NCBI RefSeq assembly: GCF_030445035.2
Contig: NC_080673.1
Location: 36,452,365 to 36,516,364, forward strand
Reading direction: 5' to 3'
Length of the DNA stretch: 64,000 nucleotides
Source of the DNA: Dasypus novemcinctus
Lineage: Eukaryota; Chordata; Mammalia; Cingulata; Dasypodidae
Shown: one piece after another, positions 44,965-57,139 of the stretch
Layout of the letters: the number at the start of each line of letters is the position of its first letter
Position numbering within the stretch: position 1 is the first letter of the stretch
Program-made: the position numbers and the translations under genes
The notes under the pieces: generated by a model
What the model was told of the DNA's origin: nothing
Databases searched by the model: none
What the model saw: only the letters and a program-made list of their open reading frames with translations

Positions 44965-46939
44965 TATTATGAGGAAAATAGTCAAATTCTGCTCTTAATA
45001 ATTTGGCATTTTATGGCAATATGTCAGGTTATTAATTGTCAACTTTTATTGCTGCCCCATCTGTACTTTCGAATGCATAATATCTTCTACAATATAATAG
45101 GGTTCAATATAGAGCATTCTACAACTGAGAAAATCCTTTCATGTACATTGTCAAAAGTCAAAGCTAAGACATTTTATTTCTATCGTAAAAAAGGGCAGGT
45201 GGAGAAGATACCTATTTAGACCTTACTTAAAAAGGCAATATTCTCTGAATTAAAAGTGCCTGAAAGCCTCAAAATAGACTTTGCCATCAGCTGGAAAAAG
45301 CCACAAAATACTGCAGAAAAATACATATTGTGTCACATTTCCACCTTTGAATAAAAATTGCATTTTATATGCAACAGTTCAAAATAAATATAGTGAGAAT
45401 AAAAGCCCCATAGACTGTCTTTGTTCTTAGAGCTACCATAGTTTTACTTTGTTTAAAAATCTGATAAATTAAGCTCTATTGCGCTCTGAATTCATTCTAC
45501 TGACCTTGTTACCTTAGCTACTGCTGATATTGATTGATAACACTTATCCTCTGTAGTCTAAAAAAAGAAAAGAAAAACAACTTTGTATATGTTCTAGAAT
45601 GTTTCAAGTTGAACCTTCAGAAGGTATTTTCACTAGAAAAGAAAATAAGTCCTTAAAGTTATTTACACTATGAAATTAGAGTTAATATATACAGAATTCC
45701 ATTGATTTGGAGACCTGCCTTAATTTTCTAAAATAGCCCTAATTAGACCAACAGAGGACACACACATACAACTCTCTTCATAAAATATCATGTTTGTAGA
45801 CAGTTTGATAAAGGCAAATTGTGGTTTAGATGACTTTGTGTACATGTGTTTATACTCTTTAGGCAGCCCGGTGCACCAAAAGATGATGCATGCCAAATTT
45901 CCTCTAAGAACTCGTTCCAAATTGAAGGGACATGGACTCACAGGCAGTGACTGCTGTGGGATGCTGTTACTGACTTTAGCATTAATCACTGTCTTCTAGA
46001 ATAAAAGAGAAGTAGAGAAGGAGGAATGATAATCTCTATCACTTCTTTTTAAAATAGCAGGAAATTTTGCTCAGGATTATAACACAATTCTATAATAAAG
46101 TAAACATGCTGCAAGTCCTTCTCTTGAGAAATTATAACAGCTCCACCTTCAGGCAAAATTATTTTATTATATTTCAGGAGGTTCAACTTGAAATAGAACA
46201 CTATATTTGTTCTGAAAAAGAAGCAAAAAACTCCAAAATTATACAAATGATTTGGAAATTCATCTTTTGTTTCCATTTTTGGTCAAAAACTGGCATTATT
46301 TACCTAAAGAAGGCAGATTATTGTCAACTTAATGGGCCTTTTCAGAATGGTTTTATTTGGTCAGTTCTGTGCTAATGAAATTTTATCTGAAGTTATCTTT
46401 AAATATAAACTAGAACTTTAAAAATATCTTTACTTCTCTGATCTCCACTGGCAAATAAGTTTCTAAAACTAGTTGGCCAAGACATTATCCAAATGAAATT
46501 TTCCCTAGAACCAACCTTTCATGTTTCACTGTTGGCAAAATGTTGCTGCTTGAAGGTGAGAGATATAGTGAAAGCTAGCAGATAGCATTGCTATATTTCA
46601 CGTACTTTCTGCAGTTAATCCTTAATTCTGTTTTCTTTTCCTTCCTTCCACCTGTCAAGGGCCAGGTTCAATTTTGCAGGAGAAAAATGTGGATAATTGG
46701 AATCTGCCCTAAACAAAGATTAAAGCAATTGTCATTATCTTACTCATGTTCTTCTCTTGGCTACAAGGAAGCCAAGAAGCATCCCACTCTAGTTTAACAA
46801 TGTATTTTCTCATTATTCTTTTCAAATTTTGCGTAATTTATTTAACTAGTCTACTTGAAATTGTGTGTGTGTGTATGTGTACATGAATGTCACTGCAAGT
46901 TAATTTTCTAAATGAATAACCAATTTTGTCCCCACATCA
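44965..46939. other. No recognised gene or repeat
   Basis: About 2 kb of unique-looking AT-rich DNA. A GT-rich microsatellite lies at 46862-46882. The 102-codon plus-strand frame at 46067-46375, and the frames at 45720-45999, have no recognisable domain and overlap frames on the other strand, so I do not call a gene. Confidence 0.4.
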
Positions 46940-47200
46940 CTTTTTTTTTGAGAGGTCTTTATGGGTATATAGGAAAGTTATTTATTATTCATGTTGATCT
47001 TGTATTACTGAACCCTTTTTATAATTTAAATATTGTTTCTATAGTTTCTCCTAGATTTTCCAGATAGATAGTCATATCATCTTCAAATAATACTTCCTCT
47101 TTTGAATTAATATTGCTAATTGCTTTTTCCTAGATAATACTGTATTTAATATAGATCATGCTTAATCTCATAATTTTATTCAACTGTTTCTATACCTCTT
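46940..47200 (-). mobile_element. Old L1 ORF2 fragment, minus strand
   Basis: 'AGTTTCTCCTAGATTTTCCAGATAGATAGTCATATCATCTTCAAATAA' is the reverse complement of the L1 reverse-transcriptase catalytic region, the same region as 4560-4600 in the better copy. Around it the order is consistent but diverged. Confidence 0.65.
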
Positions 47201-48879
47201 TTATATACAAATATTTAGTATTTATTTTTGAATCTCAGGTTTGTTGCACAAGAAGAAAGTAGTGCTGCAGTGTGCTTTATGGGATTAGTGGCTGTTAGTG
47301 GAGCTGGGGCAACCACAGGCCTTTGGTGAACTAGCTGAGTGGCATTTATCATAGTTTGCTGCTCAGAAAGCTTGGTGTCTGGCAACAGACAGAGAGACTT
47401 GAGAGGAATAAAAAGGCGAAGCAGAATCTGAATGAAGTTTGGGCAGTAGTTATTGCTTTCTTATTTACCAGTTGTGGTCTAAGGAAAGCATCTGGGTGCT
47501 GAGGAGCAAAGCTCATTGGAAAAATACTCTCATAAATATACTCAGTATCTGGTATCCAGCTGTTAAATTCTATTAAAATGCCCTCATTCTCAGTCCATCC
47601 TTAACACCTTCTGCTGACAGCTGCAGGTCCTCTTTCAGAGCTTGACTGGATGGGTAGTATATTATATACAGAAAAAAGAAATTGATGTCTTTTCTTGAAT
47701 AGTGGTGGGGGGGAATATTAAAATAAACATGGCAGATATACCATAATAAATTGAATACATTTCTTTGGGGTAGAAATCCATATTTTTACATGTATTAAAA
47801 GCCAAGCATTCTTTTGAGATATGCCAAATCGATGCAACTCCAGAAAAGAGACCCATGCATCTCAGGTTTTCTGGATGCAAAATAGAGATAATTAGTACAG
47901 GCGCCAGGTTATAATAACTGTGAAGTGATTAAAGGCCTTGGGTTGAAAGATGCTGTTAAGGAAAACATCTGTCAGGCCTCGGAACAGGACAAGTAGTTCC
48001 TGAGTACTGCTGACGGAGATGTATGCACTTCATCTTTTTGCTTCGATACCAAATACACATGTTTTATAAAACCTGAAGTAAAGTTGCCTTTAAGCAAAAA
48101 TTCTTGAAAGGGTTCTCTTACTATTTGTTAGTACTAAAATAAACACATCCCAGGCCCCTGCCCTGAAATTCACTAACGACTTGGGTGGTATTGATGTATA
48201 AAATAAGAAGAAAAAAAAATCATGGTTTGCACTTCCTCTACCAGGTTGGAGCCACAGAAGTAATTTTAACTACATTTTTGATCTTCAGTAAATGAATATC
48301 TCTTTACAGAGATTGGGAGGTGAGGAAGCAGTGTGGGACTGTTTCAGAGCAAATCTCAGTAGGAAAAACCTTTGGGCCCCCCACCCTGTGCTTTTTTCAA
48401 CAGAGTTGGTAGTATCTGCATGTGGAAGAGCACGTAGGGATCAAAAAGTTCCAGGACACAGGTATCATCAAGGACAATAACAATAAGAAAATCAAAGGAG
48501 ATTCTGAGGAAGCCTAGCAACACTTCCTGGCTCTATGCTGCTACCACCGCAGCATGCTGCGATCACCACTGACCTTCCTCTTTCTAAGACGTGGCTGCTC
48601 TTAGCTCCTCCCTTATGTGGCTCCTCTTAGGGACAAAAAAGGTTCTTGCATTTTGGCCCTTGCTTCAAACTTTATCATTTACACTGTCCATCCCCACTCT
48701 GCCTGTCCCAAACACACACACACACACACACACACACAAGAATCCTCTTTTTGCTAAGAACAACTTATTCTCCCCCTTGCCTGACATAATCTCACTTTTC
48801 CTCATCCACATTTCAAGCCACTCTGAACTTCTTTGGGGAAAATTATAGCTGTCTCTTTTGAAGCCCTACAGTATTATGT
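47201..48879. other. No recognised gene; contains a CA microsatellite
   Basis: The stretch 47230-47650 is richer in G+C and looks single-copy. The frames at 47662-47880 (-), 48292-48480 (+) and 48591-48848 (+) lack motifs; the last reads through a CA repeat. I cannot name anything here. Confidence 0.4.
48712..48738. repeat. (CA)n microsatellite, about 13 units
   Basis: A perfect CA run read directly. Long enough to be length-variable between individuals. Confidence 0.95.
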
Positions 48880-49050
48880 TAACGCTTTAATGATAGCATT
48901 TGGCACGTTTTATTATGGTTGTTTACTTCCCTGAGACTTTTTACTTTCAAGGACACTGCATATTTAATTTTGGTATTCCAGTGCCTGGAACATCTCCTTG
49001 CTGTTGATGGTGTTCAATAGTTATTGACTGTCTGAATTAATTTTTTGAAC
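48880..49050 (+). mobile_element. L2 3'-end fragment, plus strand
   Basis: 'GGCACGTTTTATTATGGTTGTTTACTTCCCTGAGAC', 'TATTCCAGTGCCTGGAACATCTC' and 'GTGTTCAATAGTTATTGACTGTCTGAATTAA' fit the terminal part of L2. Confidence 0.65.
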
Positions 49051-49169
49051 AAGTAGAACCTTTATTGACTACTTTTCCTGAAAATGACATGTTCCTTTCC
49101 CCAGCTCATTATCTATATTATTCATTTGCCAGTTGCTGACTCTTGTGAGTAATGTTGAATGTGTATATT

Positions 49170-49300
49170 TTAGCTCCCAAACTGGATTATAAATTCCTGA
49201 GGTTAAAACACTGTGATTTAAGCACCCCTATATTCTTAGTGTGAAACCCAATGCTCACACATGCCAATAGCTCATTAAAGATTTTTGAATTAATTTTAAT
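49170..49300 (+). mobile_element. Second L2/MIR-type 3' end, plus strand
   Basis: 'GATTATAAATTCCTGAGG', 'CCTATATTCTTAGTGTGAAACCC' and 'ATAGCTCATTAAAGATTTTTGAATTAA' repeat the L2-end pattern seen just upstream, with different diverged bases. Confidence 0.5.
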
Positions 49301-49734
49301 ATAATAGTCCATTCCTATTTAAATATTTTTTTTCAGAATAAAACAAGGTGCAAGCAAGCAAACCCTCTACACATCAGCCTTGAAAAGTGAAACCCTTGAA
49401 AATATATGAAGGGGATTATTACATTATGATTCTTAGACTCTTAAGGACCCTGTCAAATTCTTGGTTCTTTAGGTGTAGTCTTTGAGTGTTAATTCAAGCT
49501 CATATAAAACTCATAGAATAATAAAATTACCTGTAAGAATTAGCAAAGACATAAATAAATCATATTATATAGTTTGGGCATCCTTTATCTGTGAGGACTA
49601 TAAAGTCTTTAAAACGTTTATAAGATAAAAGGATCTTCTTAAAGGATTTAGGAGTATCTTGCAGAATCCAAGGATGAGAGCCACACATGGGCTGAAACTA
49701 AAACACTGAACACTATCAGAAACCAAGAGAGAAA

Positions 49735-49850
49735 CTTTCCCTCTCTGGCTCTCTATTTCTTTTTATCTTCCTTTCTCTTGCACCTTTCTTTCTTCCTTTC
49801 CATCTGTCTCTCTACCTCCTTCCCTCCTTCTTTCTCATTCTCTTTCAGAC
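49735..49850. repeat. Pyrimidine-rich (CT) low-complexity tract
   Basis: Mixed CTTT, CCTT and CTCT units without a clear period. The 93-codon frame at 49778-50059 begins in it and is Ser/Phe-rich for that reason only. Confidence 0.85.
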
Positions 49851-51229
49851 CACCTGATCTCCTTTTTTTTAAATTATTATTATCTGCTACATTTTCTGCT
49901 TCTTTTCACAGACTGCATTTCAATAGAGTTCATTTCAGCATTCTAAAATCTACCCAGCCCCAGAGGGTACATTACCTTTCAGTGCCCAACCTAAACCAAC
50001 ACTGCTTTCGGACATCCACATCAGTTTCCAGGAAGAAAACGGGGTCAGACATAATCTAGGACTCCATCAGATTGGACTAGAGGAAAGGATCACAGGTACT
50101 GAAGGGGTTCCATCTGGCTTTTAGGAAGGACTAACTTTCAAGATTCAAAACACTGGAGTCACCTTTGATTGCTTCTGCATCCTTGATGCCTTAGAAAACA
50201 GATTATTATAATAATCAGTATACTAATATTCTAAAATATATTATTAGGTTTATCTTAATTAAAAATTATGATCTATGTATGCCCCATGGCTTCTGAATAA
50301 AATCAAGATTTCAGGTTGTGTGATCCCTTTGAAGATTTATTTACGGGATAACTTTGGATTCCTTATCCTAACTCATCCTTTTTCCTCTAGGGCATCATTG
50401 TTACCTATCACTTTTGGCACACCATGGAACCATCATAAAATCCCCTTTACTGAAGAAGTATATGAAGCCGAAAACGCAACATTTTGGAGAGGTTGTTCCA
50501 GTGGTTTTCACCATGTAGTGTGATCTATTGTCTTGCACTAAACCCCTAATTTGGCTCCATTATCAAAAGAGAAGAAAGTGATCTGAGAGCTGATAAAATG
50601 TTGTCCATATTATACTTATATAATGCGTAATTGGTTGTTACTGAGGACAGTATTTAAAGGAAATAAACCATAATAATTGGTAGGAAGACATAAATTTAAA
50701 TGTAAACTATCTACATTGAAGCCTAAATTATTTCCATCTTCCAGATCAGCAATAGAGAGCCACATTCTATCCATTAGAAAGCTTTCCTTCTATTGAAAAA
50801 GAGGGACTTTAGCCAGATAAGTTTTAAGCTTTTCAATATTGATTTATTTTAGCTTTATTGGACAATAGAGATAGGTATCTCTTTAAACAAAAGATTTAAA
50901 AAATGAACTTGATCATTTTAGTGTCTGTAATAAGAAAAAAACCCAATCTTTTATTAAACATGTGTAAATCTCTTAATAAAACTAAAACGATGCTCTGTTT
51001 TAAAGTAAATCCACTAGGATTGTTTATAAACTTAGCATCTTCTAATTATTAAAAGATTGAAATGACACATTAAACATAATTTGAGTAAAACACCAGTCTT
51101 TATGTTTATTTCAGTAGGATATCTTTATAACACGCAGTGTAAACCCTTTTACAGTTTATTAGGAGGTATTAATGAAAACTTATTTTAATTCCATACAGCT
51201 GAATTGTCTCACATAAATTTATAAGTTTA
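49851..51229. other. No recognised gene or repeat
   Basis: No repeat or gene recognised. The 82-codon frame at 50275-50523 has no motif. Confidence 0.4.
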
Positions 51230-51520
51230 ACAGATGTTTTTGCTGGCTCATTTAGACTGTTTTTCTGAACATTCTCTTCTGCTGATGAGCTGCTGTCTCT
51301 ATTACAAGGAATGCCTTAAACATAATTGTAGTACAGCTGCAGCCATAAATGGTTTTGATGGTATTTAAGCTCCACAATAGTTTAACTAGCTTTCCAAGCC
51401 TCAATCAGGATGGTTTTAAGTGATTAAGTCTGTGCTTTTATGGCTGATGATTTGTGTCCTTAAGATAATATGCTGTGGCTACCACATTGTACCCTTAGAA
51501 GATGTAAAATTTTGTACCAT
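51230..51520. other. Candidate conserved non-coding element, tentative
   Basis: A repeat-free block with intact-looking short motifs: an E-box CAGCTG near 51340, CATAAA, TGATTAAG, and GCTGATGA twice. The texture is that of a conserved enhancer rather than decayed repeat, but one sequence alone cannot show conservation. Confidence 0.25.
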
Positions 51521-52659
51521 AGTGTAATTTGTTTTGCTGCTAAAAACAAGAAATATGAGAATGCTTGAATTCAAAATGAGCACCAAAGTACAATTTTCAG
51601 ATGAAAACAGAATGCATTATAGCCAATTAACTAGGCCTAAGTATTCCAACTTTAGATCACTGTTTCTTAGTTTCCTCAGTCCAAGGACATCTGCTCACAA
51701 TGTTCAGGAACACAGAGCTACTTCCGGATTTACTCCCCTTGGGTCAACACATAACAATATTAGCTGAAGACTGACTTACCCTTTTTCTCTTTCCTGCAGG
51801 AATAAAGACAAGGTTTAGAAAAGTGAGGAAATAGCAGACTCAGGAATCCATTAGAAGGAGTATATGTTACTTCTTTCAATGAGGCTCACTGAGTTTTCCT
51901 TGCTTCTTACAAGTCTCAGCAAAAAGCTGAGAGATTCAGGCAGGTTGTTTGATCAGCCATCCAGCCATTGCAATAGCAAAGTTAGTAGGGTGAATACCAA
52001 AAATCTAGTGTTTGTATGTTTTATTGGTAGGTTTTCAAAAGTAAAAAAAAAAAAAAAAAAATCGTTTAAAATGAAGACCAATTCTATTTCATCAATAAGT
52101 TTCACCACTTATTCTGTTCTCACACTTAAAAGTTCTCTTATACGATTCTTGAGAATCATTTTCCAAAATATATAGTGAAAAAGCAGATATCATAACCAAC
52201 GGTTTATTTTTTTGTGGTTGTTTACAAATCATAACCAAAACCCAAACCAACGTGAAACCAACTAAAAGGCATGCCTGATCTTTCAGTTTAATTTTCAGTA
52301 CTCCGAGGAGTATATCAAAAAGAATATGAAGTTATTTCTTGGTTAAACCAAGTAACTATTACAACAGAACCTAACAGGAGGCAAAATGTTTTAAAAAATT
52401 GGAGCTTTGGGGTTTCATTCTTTTGCTTAAGCCTCTAAAAGGAAGAAAACTTAATTGTAAATAGAAGTTAGGAAAGTGTGAGGCTTCAAATACATATTGA
52501 TTGCTCTTAAAGAAAATTAAAATAACCTAAAAATAGATTTTAATGCTCTGTCTTAAGATTATATTTTTGTTGTATCTCAAACTTAAATTTAAGGCTTACT
52601 CTTTCATTGTAGAAAATATGAAAATCTGTTTGGAAGTCACTTGGTCTGTCATAAAGCAG
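51521..52659. other. No recognised gene; A run at 52043-52061
   Basis: Frames at 51534-51767 and 51864-52175 have no motif, and the second reads through a 19-base A run. The A run may be the tail of a plus-strand retroposon I cannot identify. Confidence 0.4.
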
Positions 52660-52870
52660 ACTTCGGAGCAGAAAGCCTTGGGCCGTTCTGACTCTTCATG
52701 GACTGGCACTGAGATCCTGCAAACTTTACCTGACCTCTCAATACCCACATTTCCTCACACGCAGAATGGTGGGAATCACACAGAACTGACAGAGCCCTGT
52801 GTTAATTAATGAGCTAAACTACGTGACACTCTTCCCATTGCTAACGACGCACTTGATAAATATTAATTCC
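52660..52870 (+). mobile_element. MIR SINE, plus strand
   Basis: 'GGACTGGCACTGAGATCCTGC', 'TTACCTGACCTCTCAATACCCACATTTCCTCACACGCAGAATGG' and 'TTAATTAATGAGCTAAACTACGTGACACT' follow the MIR order. The 88-codon frame at 52543-52809 reads through it. Confidence 0.8.
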
Positions 52871-54299
52871 TTTCCCCGATTTTTTTGTTTGTTTCTTAAA
52901 GCCTAAGTGAAAGTTGTTCTTTGAAATTCATTCATAATAGAAAGAATGTGGATTATTAATTCAGAAACTTAAGTGTGTCAACATTAAAATAACAGAGTCC
53001 TGTAAATTGTTAATGATGAAGAGTTTGGAAACTTTTTTATATGTAAATCTATGAAAGTCTTTCTTTCTGTTAAAAAAGTATATATTTTCTTCAATATTGT
53101 TCATAATAATTTGAAATTTGCCTTTTCTAAGTGCAGAAAATTAGATACATACCAGAGACTGAATTTGAAACGGTTTAACTCTCCCATTTCCAGGAAAGCA
53201 TGACTCAGGTTGTAATATAGACTATTTCTAATCTTGTAGTTTTAATGTTGACAACAGGTTAAATAAGATGATTATTTCATGGCCCAGGGCAAGTAATTTC
53301 TTTTTCTCATAATTCTTCACATTTACATGACAAATTTCTATGAGCATGCCCTTGCAAATCTATGAGCACAAAGGAAGCTTTGTTTGAAACAATTAATGCT
53401 TACTTTACAAAACAGAATCCCAAGGTAGGGAAAAAATGAATTTAAAAAATGTTAAGATTAATTTTACCAAGTAAAATGTGAAGATGATTTTAAGCAAATC
53501 AAATACGATTTTTAAGAGTGTCTAATAAAGTCTATGCATAACATCAATAGAGAAAGTCTTCAGACAAAATATGGCTATATGCTACTATATTCCCACTTTT
53601 CCTCCTAGAATTTGTAAAAAAGGAAGAATTTAAAAGCCACAAACAAAATAGTCAACAAAACTGCAAGAAGGATAAAAGATATAGGAAGTTTTACCAAAGC
53701 AGGTGAGATGAAAGAGAAGTGACTCAGGAGGAAGGAAAGGGGAAAAAAATGTGGTCAATGGCTCAAGGTAGCACATCTCAGTACAAACCATCATCACAAA
53801 AGCTCTTCCTGAAAGTTTATCCAAGGTTTATCCTACAGAGCAAAGGTCGTATGTATTCTTTGCTCAGTAAGGGAAAAACTGGCTTCAGCGGGATGGGAAG
53901 GCTTTGAGACATAGCTGTTATTCAAAGAAGGAAAGGGAGCTGGGCTGCACAAAGAATTACCTCGAGAAGCACTTCAATGGAAGCAGTCTGACTTCGTGAT
54001 AGAACAGATAAAGGTCTTTAGACTGTGAAATAGTAATCTCCTGCTGTGACTAGTTCTGGGAAATGCAACTCATGCAATATGAATTTTTAAAAAATCATCT
54101 TAAACAGCATTTATAACATACCAATGAGAAAAATAACTGAAAAGAGCAGAAAAATAACAATAAGAGGAACACTCACTGAAAAAGCTTTTGCCACAAAGCA
54201 GTAGAAAAAAATTGTGGCCAAATATTTTGCTATGAATTAAACAATGCAATGAATTAACCCCCTGTATGCAAGACCATTGATCAGAAACACAAGAACTCT
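52871..54299. other. No recognised gene or repeat
   Basis: AT-rich. Overlapping frames on opposite strands at 53630-53907 have no motif. Confidence 0.4.
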
Positions 54300-55271
54300 A
54301 GGAAGTGGTGTCAAGATAGCAAAAAGAGATGAAATGTGAGCTGGCGGTCTCAGGGAAAAAAATAGGATGAATAAAATCCATACAAAGACTATATAGTTGA
54401 TATTATAAGAACAGAAAGGAAAATAGATTTTATGGAAAAACAGTAAGGGACATTGAATCTAGAAATGAGAATATAAACAAACTGAAAATGGGAGGGTAGA
54501 AGTAGAATGTTTAGAAGAAAATTATGTATGTAAAAGACAGGCAAAGAGAATCCAAGATAAATATAATTTAAGTCCCTAATGCAAAACTAACAATGGGATA
54601 GAGCAAACAAAGACTAAGAAAAACATTATTATTTACCAAAATTGGGTGGTAGTAAAGAGAAGAAGAAAGGATGAAAGGAAATACGCTGTTTTAACAATGC
54701 TTATAGTAGGGAATTAATAGACATCTAAGAGCAAAAGGATAATTATTAAGAACAAGTATCAAACCCTTTCTATATAGTAGAAAATATACATATACACAAA
54801 CACACAAACAGAAAGCAAAGAAATAGACCAAAAGGAAAATTCTTTCAGCAAGTATGAATAGGGAAAATATAAAGTAATTAAAAAATAAGACAAAATATGA
54901 TACATATTGATAAATGTAAATTGCTTTACTCTTATGAAGATAAAAATATTTTAGTGTATCAAAGAACAAAACTCTGTTGTATATAAGAATCTCACGAAAA
55001 TCACTCCTATTTTGTGTCTAATTAAATTGAAATCTAATTAAATTGAAAATGGAGTAAAAAAAATTGCACAGGAAATACTTTCTATTCAAAATGTAATAAG
55101 CCAAAAACCACTGAGAAAATCACAAAATAAAATGATTCTTCCAACAAGAAATTTTAAAACTCTATCTTAAACAAGTCCTGATTCAAAGAGGAAATATGAA
55201 GTAAAATTTCAGAATGTAACAGTGATGGAAATACGAAATGTCAGGTCCTAAAGCTGCTATGAATACTAATG
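54300..55271 (+). mobile_element. Old L1 or HAL1-like 5' region, plus strand, tentative
   Basis: It opens with 'AGGAAGTGGTGTCAAGATAGCAAAA', similar to an L1 5' start, and continues as A-rich sequence of ORF1-like texture. The ERV at 55272 interrupts it, and an L1 3' UTR resumes at 59707. No ORF2 is present between, which would suit either a HAL1 (ORF1-only) element or an internal deletion. Confidence 0.4.
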
Positions 55272-55769
55272 TGTAGGAGAAAAATGGCGCTCACTTGGAG
55301 GCAGAAACCAATGTTTGCAGGCAGAAAGTTTATTGAGAAGCTCTTCCAACAGAGGGGGTCTGAAGAATAAACTTCAGCCTGCCCCTGGCAGAGGCAGTCA
55401 TGAATTTATACAGTACATCTATTGACAGGAAAATGTTTAGTCAGTGGGAGGAGTTTGCTGCTTGTGTAAGACCGGAGAGCCAATAGGGAGCCATATAAAT
55501 TTTTTCCCTTGTATGGCTAGGAGGTGATGGGCTAGAGGTGGTGAATTCTAGGAATGCAGGAGGGTTGGTGGTGCCATGAGGTTCTTTTGTCTATTCTTGT
55601 GAGGAAATTAGTGTATCTGAGCACATAGGCTATGGCTTGTTAAACCAATCATGTAGGCTCTGGATGGGGGGCTGCTCTATCACAGGAAAGCAAGTCAGTA
55701 TTTGTTAGCCATTGTAAACCTTGTGATCAGTTCCTCATCATAAACTTTATAAGGGAGAAACCTCTAACA
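55272..55769 (-). repeat. 3' LTR of the class I ERV
   Basis: On the minus strand it starts TGTTAGAGG and ends TCTCCTACA (498 bases). TATA-like GTATAAATTC lies at about plus 55399-55411, and AATAAA is read from TTTATT near 55328. A purine-rich AAAGAGTTAGGAA precedes it at 55770-55782, as a polypurine tract should. Confidence 0.93.
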
Positions 55770-56008
55770 TTCCTAACTCTTTGGTTATATACATATATAT
55801 TGTAAGGGACCTAGATAGGGGTGTAGGGTGCTGGGTTGGATGTCAGGGTAAGGGGGTTTAGGGTGTCGATGCCATCTACCTACTTCCTGCTGTCAAGGGG
55901 CAGTGAAGAGTTCCCTTCCATTCTGCTCGGAGGGTTTAGGTTTTTGGTCTCCCAGGGGTTGGTACTGCTGTTCATGTAGCAGGAAGACGCTGTTTACATA
56001 TTCCTGAT

Positions 56009-56338
56009 TCAGTGTATAAACCGGACAAGAAGCAGTAAGAGACAAGGATGAAAAAGAAGAAGCAGTATTATCAATAGTGGTATTAAAATGGGTAAAAGTA
56101 TTGATTTTAGGGGTGAGAAGAAATAAGAAAGAAATGAGGATAACCATGATTGATTTCTGTAGCTGTTGTTTTGGGCCTTCAGGATGATTTTTATGTTTTC
56201 CTTTAAAATTTTGAGATTTTCTTCTACCTGTCCTGTTCTGTTAATATAGAAACAACAAAATCCATTCATGATTGCACAAGTTCCTCCTGCGAAAGTGGTG
56301 AAGACATCTAATGCTCCTCTATTTTGTATGACAACCAA
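56009..56338 (-). pseudogene. ERV env transmembrane-subunit relic
   Basis: An open minus-strand frame of 109 codons carries the class I envelope transmembrane signature. First comes an immunosuppressive-domain-like segment, then a CX6CC motif (cysteines at about 56276-56278, 56255-56257 and 56252-56254). An N-glycosylation-type site follows, and a long hydrophobic membrane segment rich in Leu/Ile runs from about 56113 to 56020. In functional env the CX6CC cysteines bond to the surface subunit. The fusion peptide and surface subunit are not intact upstream, so no working envelope can be made. Confidence 0.85.
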
Positions 56339-57139
56339 TACAAGGCTGTTAATTTTTAATTGTTAATTGTTTATGGTCTACATGGTGACATTCCAGGATA
56401 ATTGTAATTGGAGGGAGATATTCAGGATTGCTCTTTCTAACATTGGAATACTTGCAACCCCAAAAAGACTGTGGACGGCAGTGTGTTTTATGTGAGGTTT
56501 TTTTAGGATTGAATTTTTATGGGCATGATATTTAAATTCTGGGTTTCCTAAGAAACATTTCTCTTTTTATTTACTTGCTTGTAGAGCCTGAAGTGAAGTT
56601 TCAAGAAAGAACCAAGATTACATATTTGTCCAGGGGAGAGTTTCTTTAAGATTATTCTGATGGGGGGTGGTATGTCATGACTGAAGGAGAACTAGCGTTC
56701 CAGATCTGGGGATGTACTTCTGTCTGCATATGGGACAGATGTCAGATGGAAGTGGGGTAGGTATGGGTGTGGTGGACGAATGGAGAAGGAAGTTGGTTTG
56801 AGAAGATGGGAGAATAAAGGAGATGGAGGAGCAGCGTTTGGCATGGCCTGTAAGAGGTGAAGGGCAAGTAGGTATAATAAAGAACTGATGAAAAAATGTG
56901 AAATTCTTTAATGAGCATATAACTGATTTAGTGATTAAAGGAGAAGAGGGGATGCTGCCAACCCCCACAGTAGAGAATGAAGAAGTGAATAAAGGCTCTG
57001 AATATTCTGGGAGGACCCTGTGTCAATTAAAAAGGACATCAGCTTACCTCTAACATCGATGCTATGCTAACACTCAGTTTGGATTTACTGATGGAGATAT
57101 AGGGCCATCTCAAACTAGGGATCCATCAGCCAGCTTTCG
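56339..57139 (-). pseudogene. ERV region between gag and env, pol missing, env surface part uncertain
   Basis: This is where pol and most of env should be. Only about 800 bases remain. The last 200 (56339-56540) fit the start of the env transmembrane subunit with frame breaks. The 97-codon frame at 56675-56968 is Ser/Pro/Thr-rich, compatible with an env surface-subunit scrap but without a diagnostic motif. Confidence 0.5.

Noticed and set aside
46067..46375. 102-codon frame in unique-looking DNA
   Set aside because: No motif, overlapped by a frame on the other strand, and no splice-site or UTR evidence. Possible but unsupported.
49778..50059. 93-codon Ser/Phe-rich frame
   Set aside because: It starts in a pyrimidine-rich low-complexity tract and has no recognisable fold.
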